A DNA stretch of 64,000 bases, from NCBI RefSeq assembly GCF_021917145.1, contig NC_061074.1, positions 881,102-945,101 of the forward strand, given 5' to 3'. Under the pieces are notes generated by a model. It was not told where the DNA came from. It ran no database searches and saw nothing but the letters and a program-made list of their open reading frames with translations. The DNA is from Hypomesus transpacificus (lineage: Eukaryota; Chordata; Actinopteri; Osmeriformes; Osmeridae). The position numbers were made by a program, and so were the translations under genes. This document shows, piece after piece, positions 1-13,474 of this stretch. Within the stretch, counting starts at the first letter, position 1. Every line of letters starts with the position of its first letter.

Positions 1-127
1 TGAGCTGGTTTAAGGCTCCTCCTCAGCCTGTATGAATACGATATATTAAAACCAACACTAAGAATAATTCCGGACTGGAACAGTCTGGAACACCTTGCAT
101 ATCCTCGAGAGAGAGAGTGACCCCTGA

Positions 128-1556
<1,429 letters not shown>

Positions 1557-3062
1557 AGCAGAGATACCTTGGGGGGAGGGGGGGTGATGTAAAGAGTGCC
1601 ACGGTGCTGGATGAACCCAGAGGGGGGGGAGTGGTTTTGTCCTTGGTATGCCTGAGGACAAAGAGGACATCAAGAAGGGAATCTAGAGGAGGATTGCGTA
1701 TGTGATCTGAAAATACACTCTGCAAACGCTGCACACAGAGATACTGTACAACATTCATGCACACACACTTACACACAACTCCCCATGGCATGACATTCTA
1801 CTCCCTCCACCCCTCATGGTCACCCGTCTGGCCCCTGCTACTGACCTGTCCACCAATCCCATTCCGCTCACTTGGTCACGTATTATATCTCTGGATTTGA
1901 GGTAAAGCTGATCGCGAGCTTTGCACACACACACACACACACAGCACCCGTGGAACAGCCAGAACAGCCGGTGGAACCGTAGAACCAGGCCCCTCCCTCC
2001 CCTCATCCCCTGCAAATGGACCGCCCCCGTCCCTCAGTCCAGGGAAAAGGATGGTCGGATCCACGAGGAACTGAGAGAATGGGTACGGGGAGGGGGCGGT
2101 CATGATTGGACCAAACCCAGGTCGACCAATCCCAGGCCCCGTGACTGCTTGACTGACAGCACAGACAAAGAGGGGCTGTTGAGGACTGAAGAAGCCGCAT
2201 GTCTCACCCATGTCTTAAAACGGCGCCAAAATGTGCACACGCCCAGCAGAAGTGCTTCTTATTGGACGTTCCCTCTCATGCCTACTGTGGGAAGATTGTA
2301 TTCCGTTTTTCTTTCGTTTCCTTTTCTTGGTTTGCCTTTTTTTTTTTATGATTGTAATGTTTCAGAGATGTATGTGCCAGACTACTTTATGACTGCGTTA
2401 AGAAAGAGAGAGTGATCGTAAGAAGAGATGGGATGCTCATTTAGAGGAAGAAGAAAGATGAGTGAGCGAGAGCTTAGAGCTCAGTTCTGAGGCTAAAAGG
2501 CCAACTGGACAGTAACCACGTGAGCTTTTATACAGTACAAGAGTGATAGCAGGAGTGTTTTTAAAGTTAAACAAAAAAACAATTGTGTTTGTTGAAAATG
2601 TTTGTTTCACTTTTCGGGGTTCCATTTCTCTATCGGTTGGATGCTGAAAAAACGGTTAACCAAACCACGCAGTCTCCAAAGCTTGCCTTGCTTAAAGTTT
2701 GTCAGACATGACTTTGAGAGCACCAAACACCCACTCACACTATGAAACAACTCACAGACTCATGCATAAAAAAATGCCTTGTTGGACCAAAACAGTTATT
2801 TGGTTTGTATGTTTTTACTGTGTTTTAATTCTGTTTCCGAAATTGAATGTCAATGCAAAAATAATGTGCCGTTCTCAGTGTGATTCCTTTGACGTTTTAA
2901 AGTCAGCAGGTGTGGCTGGAGTTTCTACAACGTGTGGGAGGGGGTTTGCAAGCAGAGGGCCTGACACTGCGATTCTAAACTACTTCCTGGTTCTGACAGG
3001 ATGCTCCTACAGCATCTGCATTTGTGTTTTGTGCAATATTCGTACATGAGTACATATGATAG

Positions 3063-3093
<31 letters not shown>

Positions 3094-3725
3094 TATAAGT
3101 ATGATGATCCCTGGGGCCCAAAGTCTATAATGTTGTCACTGTGGCTTTACTTGTGATGCTGCTGTATTTCGCACCGCTAGCCTTCAACAAGTCAACTCAG
3201 ACACTGGATTTTGTCAAATGTACAGGCTTTTATTGTTTCGCTGGTTTAGTTTTCATAGGAGTTTTATTAAAGTTATTTTCCATCGAACTGAATCTTCTGT
3301 CTATTTCAGTGTGTTTCAGTGTGTGGATACTGGAGCCAGTGTGCTGCTAGTGGTCTATATAGTACATACATGTGCTTGTATCTGCCAGGGAACAGCCCGA
3401 GGGCCTGGCTAGCCCACTGGTGGCAGACACAGATCGATCCCAGGCCCAATGTGTGTGTCACTAAAACACTGAGGGCACACTGCTCGGTTCGGTATAGTAA
3501 GGTTAAGACAATCCAAGTGATTACCCATGAGCCTTTGCACATTTTGTGAAATTAAAATCACTCATGGACACCTTTGTTTCCAAAGTCAACTATCACTAAC
3601 TGAATGCATAACAATGGATGTAAAGATTTGCCAAATTTGGCTTCTGGGTGGATTTATACAGGAATTCCCCAGATGAAATACTTTTGATGTGATGACTTGG
3701 TTGTACTGTTGTTTTATTAAAAGGA
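1557..3725 (+). other. Probable pik3cd 3' UTR and downstream sequence
   Basis: No conserved coding is seen after the pik3cd stop. The stretch has short CA tracts, a (TA)n tract at about 3063-3088, and ATTAAA hexamers near 3551 and 3715 that could serve as poly(A) signals. The exact end of the transcript cannot be set from sequence alone. A CACGTG occurs at about 2518 but has no obvious context. Confidence 0.4.
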
Positions 3726-4224
3726 GTGACTGTAGTTTCCTTTAGTTTTGAACTGAACTGAACTGGAGCCCAGCCTTGGCCTGGTCTAGCCCACTTGTAG
3801 TTAGTCCACCGCTCTGTATGGTGGCATACTGTCTAAGCTGTGACATAAGACTGCTCTACAAAGTCTACATTTTTGAAAGAATCTGTGATTGCATCCACCA
3901 CTCCAGAAGCAGAATACTAGCTCTCCAATACAGTGAAAAAGGTGTTAAAAATTTAACCATACCCAGAGTTTGCAAAGATTACAATGCTGTCTCCCTCCCA
4001 TCTCAAGAGAAATCTCAAACAAACCTATCCCATAATTTGATTCTGTCTCTGGTTAAAGTTACTCTCCTTCAAAACAAGTAATCATTTGTTATCTGTGTTG
4101 TCCACCTTTGTCCTCCGCCAACAATGTGTCTTACGTTGTCATTCTTTATTCCACCGCTGCAAAAGTGGTACCTACTGTTTCCTGGCAACCTGCAGAAGAA
4201 TTGTCTAGACCAATACAGCCCTGT

Positions 4225-4350
4225 TTAACCTGATGCACAGCCACCTCACAGCAAGAAGGCCCTGGGCTTGATTCCCTGCATGGGGCACCGCACATCTCCT
4301 CCCCAGACCTGGAGGTTCCCAGGTGGGTTCTCTCTCCTTCCACAACAGGT
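4225..4350 (+). repeat. Fragment of a dispersed fish repeat (CTCACAGCAAGAAGG type)
   Basis: The segment with the phrase CTCACAGCAAGAAGGCCCTG followed by a B-box-like TTGATTCCC is a familiar high-copy teleost repeat. A second fragment of the same family lies in the opposite orientation at about 34,820-34,975 in this window. Only the core is preserved and its ends are unclear. Confidence 0.5.
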
Positions 4351-5184
4351 TGTTGTAAAAACGGACGATAGCTACATGTCTGACAGACTTCCTTTATCAC
4401 CTCTGAAGCCACAATCAAATATGTCTTACATAAAATAAGCCTGCTCCTGGAGCACGATTAAGCTAAATAAAAAGACTTGTTGCTATGACAGAAAGTCCCG
4501 GATGAGCGTCGAAGAACCGAACAATACAAGATCATTACAAATCATCAATAATCAAATCGAGCTAGCTCTAATTGAGTTAGCGACGTACAAAGAACTGGCC
4601 CCTGAATACATTTCTGCCAGCTCTTACATCACCTGACTCCAGTGTCATTCAAGCCCTCACCTCAATCCTACAGCATGTTCTAGTAGCGGTCATGAATCCA
4701 GTGTTCTGCTGTTCCGTACCTATAGAAAGGGTTGGAACGTAATATTGTCTAAGATGTCTTGTGTGGTCGTAGTCGTTTGGTGCATCTGGCCCTTAACTTG
4801 AGTGGGTAATGTATTGCCCATGAGTGGGAGTATTTTTCCATCAAAGAATAGGGTATGTTGACAATTTATTCAATAAAGCCTTCATCAGTATTAAAAGGTA
4901 ATCAACTCATCTCCAGTTTTCCCAGATGTGGGTCTATGCACATATACAGTATATCATCCATATACATTTGCCTATAGAGCTAGGTCAATGTAATAGTCTG
5001 TCTTTAGTAAACTCCTCTAAATGTGTCCATTTTGTGTCAGTGGAACCTACACAGTATGCTAGGAACTTGGCTCACTTCAACCAAGCACTTCACTGAGTTT
5101 GTGTGAGTGGGTTTTGCTTTAAAGTCTCTTAATCCTTGTCTTTTTTTTACAAGACTCTAACCCCTGAAGCACTTATGTTGTACC

Positions 5185-5250
5185 TGATTGAGTTGACAGT
5201 AAAAAGACCCTGTTATGAGAGTCTGCCAAATGAATAAATGTAAATGTTAT
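5185..5250 (+). repeat. SINE 3'-tail fragment
   Basis: The tail-like sequence GAGAGTCTGCCAAATGAATAA then ATGTAAATG resembles the 3' tail of the complete SINE at 6.7-6.9 kb. The tRNA-like head is missing, so this is a truncated relic. The rest of 3.75-6.7 kb is AT-rich intergenic DNA in which I see nothing coding. Confidence 0.4.
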
Positions 5251-6729
5251 GACCAATGTAGTTGGCTTACGGCATCAGTCAGGTGTTTTGCTGCCTCTGA
5301 ATATAAACAAGGAATAACAAGGCAAAGGCGTCATTGGACCAGGTGTCAGATAAACAAATAGCAGACTAGGCTGTTCCATCCAATGACGCATCCCTGACAT
5401 CAATTTCCACCTGTATGTTGTGTAACGGTTTGGTTCCTCAAGATGTACATACACACAGTATATATAGTGGGTATTGGCTTCTTTAGAGAAAATCTGTCAT
5501 TCTACAAATGTTCAACAGCGGTGGCTACAGTTTCTTACTGCAGACAGACTTCTCTCCCTGACCTCTTTAGGCCTAAGTTATGTCATATTTTATATTAATA
5601 ATAGATCACATGAAACAAGAACTGATCATAGTAATTTTGGGGGGATTGAATGACCAGCCACAACTCTGAACTGACAACATACATGCTCTTTGACATGTTA
5701 AACGTTTTGCTTGCAGAGCAGAATATTAAATATTAAGGTATTACAAACTAGTTTTTGGTCAACTAAATGTGTGCCAAGTACCGACAAACAATACTTTTTA
5801 TAGAAAACAGTTTTAGACTTCTACGTACAGGCTATGCAGTATAATTTGATCTAACACTTTTTGCATATAAGGTAAAGAGGATTTTGTGGTTGTTGTCGAA
5901 CATTTACTCAAGCGGGCACATCCTGCATGTCCGCCCACCCTCCAGTTGCCCTCGTAATGTGACTCAGCATCTGTCTGGCATAATATCCCACCCACTCCTG
6001 GAGTAGGAAACCCTATGAATTTACCATAATCAGTGAATGTGTGTCTGCATGCGTCTATGCAGGAGTGCAGGACGTTTGGCTTCAAATGTGGAAAAACTCC
6101 AGAACCCATTCTCCCGATTAAAGTTGCCTAAAGCACTCCTCCGACCAGGCCTACGTTTTGCCATCGTTTTTGTTGCTACCGGTTTTTGTTATAAATTATG
6201 AATATATTTCGAATTGAAAAATGTGGTTACACTTAATAGCCTACTAGTATACTTTTTTCATTTTCAAAATGCTTTCAGGAGGCTTAGAATTTTATTTTTT
6301 CTAGTTTGTTGATTAGGCAATCATTTATATCAGCATTTATTACACACTTTAGTTCTACGATTAGTTGCGTTTCTGGCCATACTGGTGCTAGGAGGTGTGG
6401 TGTAGGGGGGCGCTCAGCCTTCACCTACCTATGTTGCCTATATGCCCGGATACAATGACGTTGTTATAACGTCGTTGTCTTATCTATCATCTATTGGTCC
6501 TAAAGCAGCAGCTTGTGAATGATGTGACGCTGTTTGATGTAGGGCCTACGTTGGCCCCCAACCCCTCAATGATGTGTTATCTGCCGACATAATTGTTTTG
6601 TTAATAGTGCAGTCCAGTCATTAAATTGTAATAGCTAAACAAATTTTAGACAGAAGATTCAGTGTATTTTTTTGCTTAGCCTATGACATTTAATGTCCAT
6701 CCATTTAAAAACAGAGTCTACACCAGTCT

Positions 6730-6928
6730 ACAGTGGAGTCAGATGGCTGAGCGGTGAGGGAGTCGGACTAGTAATCAGAAGGTTTCCGGATCGATTCCCC
6801 GCCAAGCCAAATGACGTTGTGTCCTTGGGCAAGGCACTTCACCCGACTTGCCTCGGGGGCGATGTCCCTGTACTTACTGTAAGTCGCTCTGGATAAGAGC
6901 GTCTGCTAAATGACTAAATGTAAATGTA
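6730..6928 (+). mobile_element. tRNA-derived SINE, nearly full length
   Basis: The head is tRNA-like (Ser/Leu type): an A-box region reading GATGGCTGAGCGGTGAGGGA and a B-box-like GGATCGATTCC. A conserved central part (CCTTGGGCAAGGCACTTCACCC) follows. The 3' tail TAAGTCGCTCTGGATAAGAG with GCGTCTGCTAAATGAC and ATGTAAATG is shared by many teleost SINEs and their LINE partners. It is a SINE and not a functional tRNA gene, because no 3' acceptor half pairs with the head. Confidence 0.8.
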
Positions 6929-7152
6929 CACCAAACGTTGGCTTGGCCTGTCAATTATTGTGCAATATTTTAAAACCATCCGCCAGCATAGCTACACTGG
7001 ATAGAGAAAGTCATCTTTGCAACAGCATCTTGGTTTATGTACTTCTCCTGGTTTAGGTAACATCTAGCCTATTGATACCACTCAATCACTTAAGATTCCG
7101 TCCGATCCATACCTTGCAATTTCTCAAAGAATACTGTCTCACCCATCGCCAC

Positions 7153-7160
7153 TTATGTAA
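7153..7160 (+). promoter_or_regulatory. D-box (TTATGTAA) upstream of per1
   Basis: Exact match to the PAR-bZIP/E4BP4 D-box consensus TTATG(T/C)AA, about 95 bp before the predicted TATA box. In zebrafish, D-boxes mediate light induction of clock genes through Tef. A role here is inferred from sequence and position only. Confidence 0.5.
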
Positions 7161-7225
7161 ACGCTTTGTTTTGGATGCGGTCGAATTTCCACAATGCCTG
7201 CTATGCACGATCCAACATGGGAATC

Positions 7226-7231
7226 CACGTG
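7226..7231 (+). promoter_or_regulatory. Canonical E-box CACGTG in the per1 promoter
   Basis: CACGTG within CCACGTGTGG, 16 bp upstream of the predicted TATA box. CLOCK:BMAL1 activates vertebrate Per genes through CACGTG E-boxes. Position and spacing fit a core clock promoter, but binding is inferred. Confidence 0.6.
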
Positions 7232-7247
7232 TGGAGGATGGCCCTTT

Positions 7248-7255
7248 TATATAAA
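7248..7255 (+). promoter_or_regulatory. TATA box, presumed per1 promoter
   Basis: TATATAAA in a locally GC-richer setting, followed by a CCAAT motif near 7277. The start site would be near 7280. A non-coding first exon could run to 7564, with a weak donor CAG|GTTTGC at 7565. It would splice to an acceptor at 10,120-10,124, which is a CAGCAG tandem acceptor just upstream of the first coding exon. The 2.5-kb intron between (7565-10,120) has no coding signal. Confidence 0.5.
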
Positions 7256-10253
7256 GAGACTGGCGGGGATTTAGACCAATGAGCTTCAGATAATGTTCTT
7301 TCGTCATGTTTTCCATAGAAACCTCAAGTAGGTAACCAATGAAGTACAGGCAGAGGAGGAGTCTGAATTGAGGTCACGGTTTCAGAGCCTGGTTTTGCCA
7401 GTGGGCCAGCTTGAAGAAAGCCGGTGAAGAATCGTAAACCAGTGTGTCTTTACGTCTGGACTTGCTGTTCCGGGACTTTACATTCTAACATTTATCGGCT
7501 GCGTACAGTATTGGGACGAAGAGCTGTGTCAGAAAGTACCTCTACATTTGATTCAAACGCACAGGTTTGCTTTTCTAATGTTTATTTTACGAATATAGGC
7601 TAGTCTGCAAAATGTTACATAATGTTTCAAGTATGCGCATGCTCGAACATTTGTTTGTTTAAAATACATAATTCTTCATGAATTGTATGAATATATATAG
7701 GCTATATATATTTACACAGGGACCAATACTTTAGAAAAAGCAGTTTTTGTTTGCTCCTTTTTTTTGTCTCTTTTATATGTGCATTGAAATAAATAGTGAC
7801 TTTTACGTAAGTGTGTCAGTGTACCGTAGTGTAGCCTATTGCAGGTCAACGTGAGTGTCTTGAATAGCAGGTCGGGAGTTGGATGGGGGAAGAGAAGATG
7901 TAAAACCTACTTACTTAGCCTACTTTAATTTTTCAAAAAAATCTGTCAGATGAACACATTTCAAACATCAGTTGTGCATATTATTTAGAGGCTACTTGGT
8001 TGATGTTGCAAAGTGTATTGGTCCAATCACTGCTGTGTGAAACGTTTTACACTTTTCACTCACTGTGGAACATTGTATCAACCAGAGTAGACGTCACTAT
8101 TACATTTTAACTGTAGACTTCAGCCCAAAACTGAGACCACATATGACTAAATGTCATGGCAGGTCTACACACTGCAAACACTTATTTTATTCGGTTAGAA
8201 TAAACGTTAGTTTCATAAAGATGCTATGCTACCTTTGCTCTTAACACGGACATTAAGTTATGAAGGCTATATTTGCATGTTAAGACACAGTCATCCAGAT
8301 AAGAGCACCTGTTAAGTGATATGAACTGGGCGGACAGCTTCCGCGGTCGAAATCGTTTTTGGTATTAAGTCACTTTTTGGCACGACTAGTCACATTATGC
8401 ACAATTGCACCATGTTGAATTTTGGAGTATATGTACTTTGAAATTCCTACATGAATTATTTGTATGCTGCTATCTGACAGTAAACGTACTTAGACATGTT
8501 CTAACTAAAAGATAGTAAGCAGCCTAATGTGGTCTTTTAGAAAAATGATGTTGAAACGTCTCTTGGCAATAGTCTTCGTCAATGTGTTTCTATTGGCCTC
8601 TTTTTAAGACCTCCATGTGGTTTAATGAAACACTGGGCTTTAACCAAGCCACGTTAGCATGTGACTGAGCTTCCGTATTGTATAATGCCTCAGATCTGTG
8701 CTAGTAGTGCATTGGTTGGCTGGATCCGCCCCTTTGCCGGAGTTGCCTTCCACTCTGAAAGACTGTGATTATATTCTGAGACACGTTCCTGTCCAGGCAA
8801 TTATTTGGTATTATTTAGCCATATACAACCTTGTCACTAAGGGATAGTGTATGTGTATAATGAGGTGTGTGTAGCCAGCGTTGATCGGGTTTCATTACAT
8901 GGATCACTTGAAGGATCATTTCAGATTTTCCTAGTCTTCCCAGATTTATTCTTGCGTAATGTTTAAGTTCTAACTTTGACCCATGATTCAGCTTGTGGGG
9001 CTGTCATAGTTCTGGTCGAAACATGTAAAACATGTAAACAGTTGAAACATGTAGCTTACCCCACATTCTGTGCAAGACTGTCTTTGTATTTCAGTGAGCA
9101 GATGTCCTTATGTGACAGTACAGTGGCAGGTATCAAGCTGCTTTCATAACTCCCTCCTGTGGGCCCCTGATTCGTCAGTTATAACAGCCAATGCCAGTTG
9201 GTCTTGAGCATGTGGCCACTCCCTGTTCACCCAGCCCATGCGTGTCTGATGGTCATCGCTGCATATGATCATGTGTTGACGGACCTAAATTGGTAGATAA
9301 TAAACGTTTTCTCAAAACGAACGATTACATCGTCGTTATGTAAAAGTAGAAACAATTCTGCTACGCAAAAAGGGCATGATGCTCGACTGCTTAATCATGT
9401 GGAGTCGGACAGAGACTCTTGTTTAGCTTTTGCATAAGCCTTGCCAACATTCTCTTTTGACGTTTGATTATAAATAATACAGGGATTCCTCGCTGCTGTT
9501 CTGACAGGGCTGGAGCAGACAACTAGTGGAGGAGATGAAGAGTGTAGGTTAAACAGGATGCTGCCATGGTTTTGTTCCTTGCCCGCTGTGTATACATTTG
9601 GTCAGTGTGGCAAACCAGGATTATAATGTTTTAGGAAGGGAGTAACAAAGGTGAAATGCTCTTCAATTTCAACCCTAGCTTTTTGGGACCCACATGATCA
9701 ACTCTTCTTGCAATCATGTCATCATTTCCACCCACAGACAAAACTAAAGATGCGTGTCTCTGAGGTTAAGAGGATAGGTGTGTTTTTACCACTGGGATCA
9801 AATCACCTTTGGTTTTGAAGTGTTTATCTTTTCAAACGTTTTGAACGAGGTCACACTGAAAATAACTTTGGCTTGACATTATTTTAAGATCAGTTCTCAA
9901 AGTAAAAAAGGATATTGATCATTCAAAGGCTATAGTTAGCTTTTATCTTCAATGAGATTATAGGGGCCAACCCCTGAGGTAGTCCCTGTTAGCCCTTGTA
10001 GATTAGCCGACAGTAGTTCTAATAATAGATTTAGGAGTGTATCAATTGACCCCATTCTACCCTACTGTGTTAATGCTTTACCTCTCTGCTTCTCAACTCA
10101 GTGTGTTTCTGTCTCTCCCAGCAGGACACGCCCCTCGGTCTGGACCGCTTTCACTCCACTTCCTACTTGGTTTGATCCTTTTCACAATCACGCCATGTGG
10201 AAGATAAGGTAACTTCCTGTGCTAGGCCCTTTTGAACACTGACCTGATCTCCA

Positions 10254-13200
10254 ATGTCTGAAGACGGCGACTCCAAACGGTACCTGTACTCGGCCCTAGA
10301 GGGGCGGGAGAGGCACCGAGAGAGGAGTAGCTTCCAGAGGGAGAACGCCTCCCCCTGTGGCACCATGGCACAGCTCCACTGCATGGGCGGTTTTGGGGAA
10401 GGACGGAGGCGGGACGGGGGGGAGATGGAGACTGAGTTAGGATTGGCCTCTGAAGGGAGTGACAGCAGTCACGACCACTCTGCCCCGCTCTGCCCCGCCC
10501 ATGGCAACGAGTCCCATGGCAACGAGTTCCATGGCAACGAGTCCCATGGCAACGAGTCGGTTGGCAGCTCCAACGGCAACAGCAAGGACTCTGCCCTACT
10601 GGAATCGTCGGGTAGCAACAAGAGGTGAGGCCTGTTGTGGTTACATCATGGTCATCTAACCACAACCAGTGGAGAGACCCTGTGGTGAATGGAAGTATGC
10701 CTTGTTAGAGGTGATTGGCTGGGTGACCCCTTTAGGAGTGAATCATCGATTGTGAGTCATTAGATCAATCCGGTTGTTTATATGACTTCTGTTTCCTGGA
10801 GGGAATAAGAGGAGTAAAAAACTGATTGTTCACTTCTGCATGTATTTAAGATGATTGCTAATTTTCCAAGAAAAAGGTTTGGTATTAAATGGGTTTTCAC
10901 TAATCCCAGTTCCATAATGGATCTTCATAATAATTCATAATTTTCAGATTCCTTAACTTCTTTTGAACCGCTTTAACTTATCCTATTTTCAGTTAATGGC
11001 ACTTCTGTCCTTACTAATTGAGTGAAGATGGGTAGGTTGTAGACCTCCTCTGTCAAATCTGTGGTATCAGTGAGAGCTGTGAAAGTCTTGCTAACTGGAT
11101 TCATTAGGTCATACACATGCACGTTGAAGGCTCCCACAATTAGGATGTTGTTACTTTAGGTTTTGAAGTCAGCGGCAAAGACAGCAAATTATAGGTAGGC
11201 GAGCTTCCTTCCAACTCATTGTCATCCAGTCTCTATGACAACAGCAATGACGTTGACACTTCCACAAGAGGAGCCCGCGATGCTAACAGAGGAGAGCGCT
11301 GATGCACTGGCCTGAAAGCAGACAGCTGGGTTCTCACATGTAGGCCACTTGACGGCGATATGCCTATGAATACAGTCATGACGTGGAGTTCATCATTCAC
11401 TAGCCCTCTCAAACTGAATATGTTTATGTTGTCTTCCTTCCATTGCGTGAGTCATTTAGAATTCAAAACACTTTGGCGATGACGAGTCGATGAATGCAGT
11501 CGGTTGTGAAAGCACAGTAGGAGTAGATACCCTACAGCGGGAAAATAACGTTCGACGCCATCATGAACTGTGGTGAAAAAGTGTACCTCAACTTGAAGCT
11601 CGCTTTTATCGTTATGTCCCACAGATGTTTCGTAACCCTCTATTGCATCTCCTTCAGATGTTGTTCATAAACATAGCCAAGGGAAAATATAGAGCAATGG
11701 ATATTGCGTCGCTTCGGAGAATGCTAGCTTATGAACATCTTGTGTGGGCCAAAATGGGCAAAACCTTGCTTTTCTCAGCTCTTGTCAAACTAAACGAACA
11801 TGTGCGTCGTGGAAAAGTGGGGCTAAAGGTGGAATTAAATTATTTTTGGGGGATCTGTTTCAGCGTTTAAGATCTATATTAAACCTGCCTCCAGTCTTTC
11901 CCATCAGGTTAATTAAAGACTCTAAGTCTAAGTTTACCTTAGACAGAAGTAGCAACTTTTAACTGGAGGCTAATCCTTAGACCATGTAGCTAGTGCACTA
12001 TTCTAGGATCAAACTCTCTAATGAGACTTTGGATTTTCCTATCCTTACTGTTGAATAGTTGTAGGGCCGCAAAACACGTTGGCCTTTTCCACAGAAGATT
12101 TAAACATAGATTTGTTTTTGTGTAACAATCATTATTTAATATCGGTGGATGTTGACCTGAACCCCCAACCTGTCTCTTTTTCTCTCCCCGTCTCCCCCCG
12201 TTCACCTGCTCTCCTTTTTCTTCTCCCCTTATGGTAACTGAAATCACAGCGGAAGATGACATAAACCCGATCCAATATTCATATGTGTTTAGAGGTGAAT
12301 CACTTCTGCTCTCAGATCTGTGGAGGCTATCTCAGCCACGGGGTTCAGTCGGCTGGCACTCACTCTGAGGCAGCCAGGGCACAAAGGAATCCGAGGAGGA
12401 AAATCCACTTGACTTCTGATCATATGGCCTGTCTGTTTTGTTGTTGCAGCTCCAACTCCCATAGCCCATCACCCCCCAGTAGTTCCAATGCCTTCAGTCT
12501 GGTGAGCTCAGAGCAGGACAACCCTTCTACCAGCGGCTGCAGGTTAGTGCCCTCCGTCAGCCCCACAACGACACCCCGCAACCAATATACTCTTGATATC
12601 GATGAGGAATTCCACCCCCTCTCCCCCTCAATTCACGTGAATCAGCTCTCTGCGTCTCGGTGCCGCCTGCCACTCTGACCCGCCTGTGCCATGTGTTCCC
12701 CCTCGCAGTAGCGAACAGTCTGCCAAGGCCAAGACGCAGAAAGAGCTGTTTAAGACCGTCAAAGAGCTGAAGATGCACCTGCCCTCCGAGAAACGGAGCA
12801 AGAGCAAGGCCAGCACGCTCAACACGCTGAAATACGCCCTCCGCTGCGTCAAGCAGGTCAAAGGTAGGCAAGCTCCCACGCACACACGTGTCCTCGCACG
12901 CGCACACGTATCCTCGCACGCACACACGTGTCCTCGCACGCACACACGTACGCCCAAACACGTGGCGACAGGCAGGCGCGTGAAGGCGGCGTCCCACGCA
13001 GCACCTAGTGTGAAGACGCTACCCCCGCGAATGTGAATGCCCTCTGTCACCTGGCCCTCTGTCACCTGGCCCTCTGTCACCTGGCCCTCTGTCACCTGGC
13101 CCTCTGTCACCTGGCCCTCTGTCACCTGGCCCTCTGTCACCTGGCCCTCTGTCACCTGGCCCTCCACTGTTAGACACACGCGTGTTCACAGGGAAGGGAG

Positions 13201-13415
13201 GGGTGTGGATGGTAGCCAGGAGCGGGGCCGCGTGCGTGTGCCTCCTGGAGCTGTGCTCTGAACCCGGGCTCGTGTTTATTCAGAACATGTGATCCTGTTC
13301 CCTAGTGATGGCCCTAGTCACGTTGGGAGAACGTCCTTTTGCTAATATATGTATGTTATCACTATATACATACATATGTATCACCTTGGTATCAGCTTTG
13401 GAAAAGGGTCTGCTA

Positions 13416-13474
<59 letters not shown>

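Noticed and set aside
6730-6800. tRNA-Ser/Leu gene
   Set aside because: Only the promoter-box half is tRNA-like and it continues into a SINE body and tail.
11625-11962. Two overlapping 70-80-aa frames in per1 intron 1
   Set aside because: No recognisable domain, no splice context and no repeat of a known protein; likely chance frames.
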